Origin: Clostridium sp. AF27-2AA
GTDB lineage: Bacteria > Bacillota > Clostridia > Lachnospirales > Lachnospiraceae
Length of the DNA stretch: 64,000 nt
Assembly: GCF_003478505.1 (NCBI RefSeq)
Contig: NZ_QUFI01000017.1
Span: 3,988 to 67,987 of the forward strand
Direction of reading: 5' to 3'
Below, in pieces: positions 63,961 through 64,000 of the stretch. The first letter of the stretch is position 1. Each line of letters starts with the position of its first letter. A program made the translations under genes and the position numbers. Below the pieces are notes generated by a model. That model made no database searches, was not told the origin of the DNA, and worked only from the letters and a program-made list of their open reading frames with translations.

Positions 63961-64000
63961 AATTTAAGAATAATCACAAAAGGTCCGAAGCAGGCCGGGG
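63961..64000. repeat. Second, window-truncated copy of the palindromic repeat
   Basis: These 40 bases match 1417-1456 at 37 of 40 positions, in the same orientation. They begin one base after the stop codon of the PatB-like gene and run into the window edge after AGGTCCGAAGCAGGCC. The remainder of the element cannot be seen. As with the first copy, it lies directly at the 3' end of a plus-strand gene. Confidence 0.75.

Overview
This window looks like a chromosomal segment of a gut-type anaerobic Clostridium relative, most likely Lachnospiraceae. The evidence is moderate GC, strong AGGAGG ribosome binding sites, an [FeFe] hydrogenase, a phosphoketolase, a complete F1Fo-ATPase operon, an AgrC/LytTR-type two-component pair and Kdp/Ktr-type potassium control. 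No rRNA, tRNA, CRISPR array, transposase or prophage block was seen. The species cannot be named from the sequence alone.

Layout. 1-1423: two rhamnosyltransferase-like GT2 genes (the first is cut by the window edge), followed by a ~190-bp imperfect palindrome whose left end recurs at 63961-64000. 1651-5165: a LysR regulator divergent from phosphoketolase. 5249-10168: a GntR/FCD regulator, a TRAP transporter and an enolase-superfamily dehydratase, bounded on both sides by the same terminator hairpin. 10280-13848: a two-gene [FeFe]-hydrogenase operon of the glutamate-synthase-linked kind. 14158-24276: a cupin gene and a LacI-ribokinase fusion regulator, divergent from an Opp-type ABC importer, a ribokinase and a nucleoside hydrolase. 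24378-25565: malic enzyme with an amber codon near its start. 25880-33260: an atp operon whose c subunit carries the Na+-binding residues. 33339-38769: a cupin gene and a Ktr potassium transporter operon with a KdpD/KdpE-like pair. 39024-43948: an AAA ATPase, a DUF3810-like protein and a glycogen branching enzyme with a histone-like tail. 43964-47689: a GHKL/LytTR pair and an SSS symporter. 47758-49439: MATE and ArsR. 49545-49871: a candidate type I toxin-antitoxin locus. 49926-51899: an AAA/PD-(D/E)XK protein. 51933-59056: a nikABCDE-like operon, a deacylase-like gene and a LysR regulator. 59217-62567: an MBL/ThrE/PyrC operon. 62757-63959: a PatB/MalY aminotransferase.

How the genes may work together (inference). 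Nucleosides imported by the Opp-type ABC system would be split by the hydrolase, the ribose phosphorylated by one of two PfkB kinases, and pentose phosphate could then feed the phosphoketolase. Sodium is a recurring theme: a predicted Na+-coupled ATPase, TRAP and SSS transporters, MATE and Ktr.

The least expected items are the palindromic repeat at both ends of the window, the 28-residue hydrophobic peptide gene with a convergent strong promoter and shared terminator, the LacI-PfkB fusion in a nucleoside locus, the amber codon in malic enzyme, the Lys/Ala tail on GlgB, and the Kdp-like regulators attached to Ktr.
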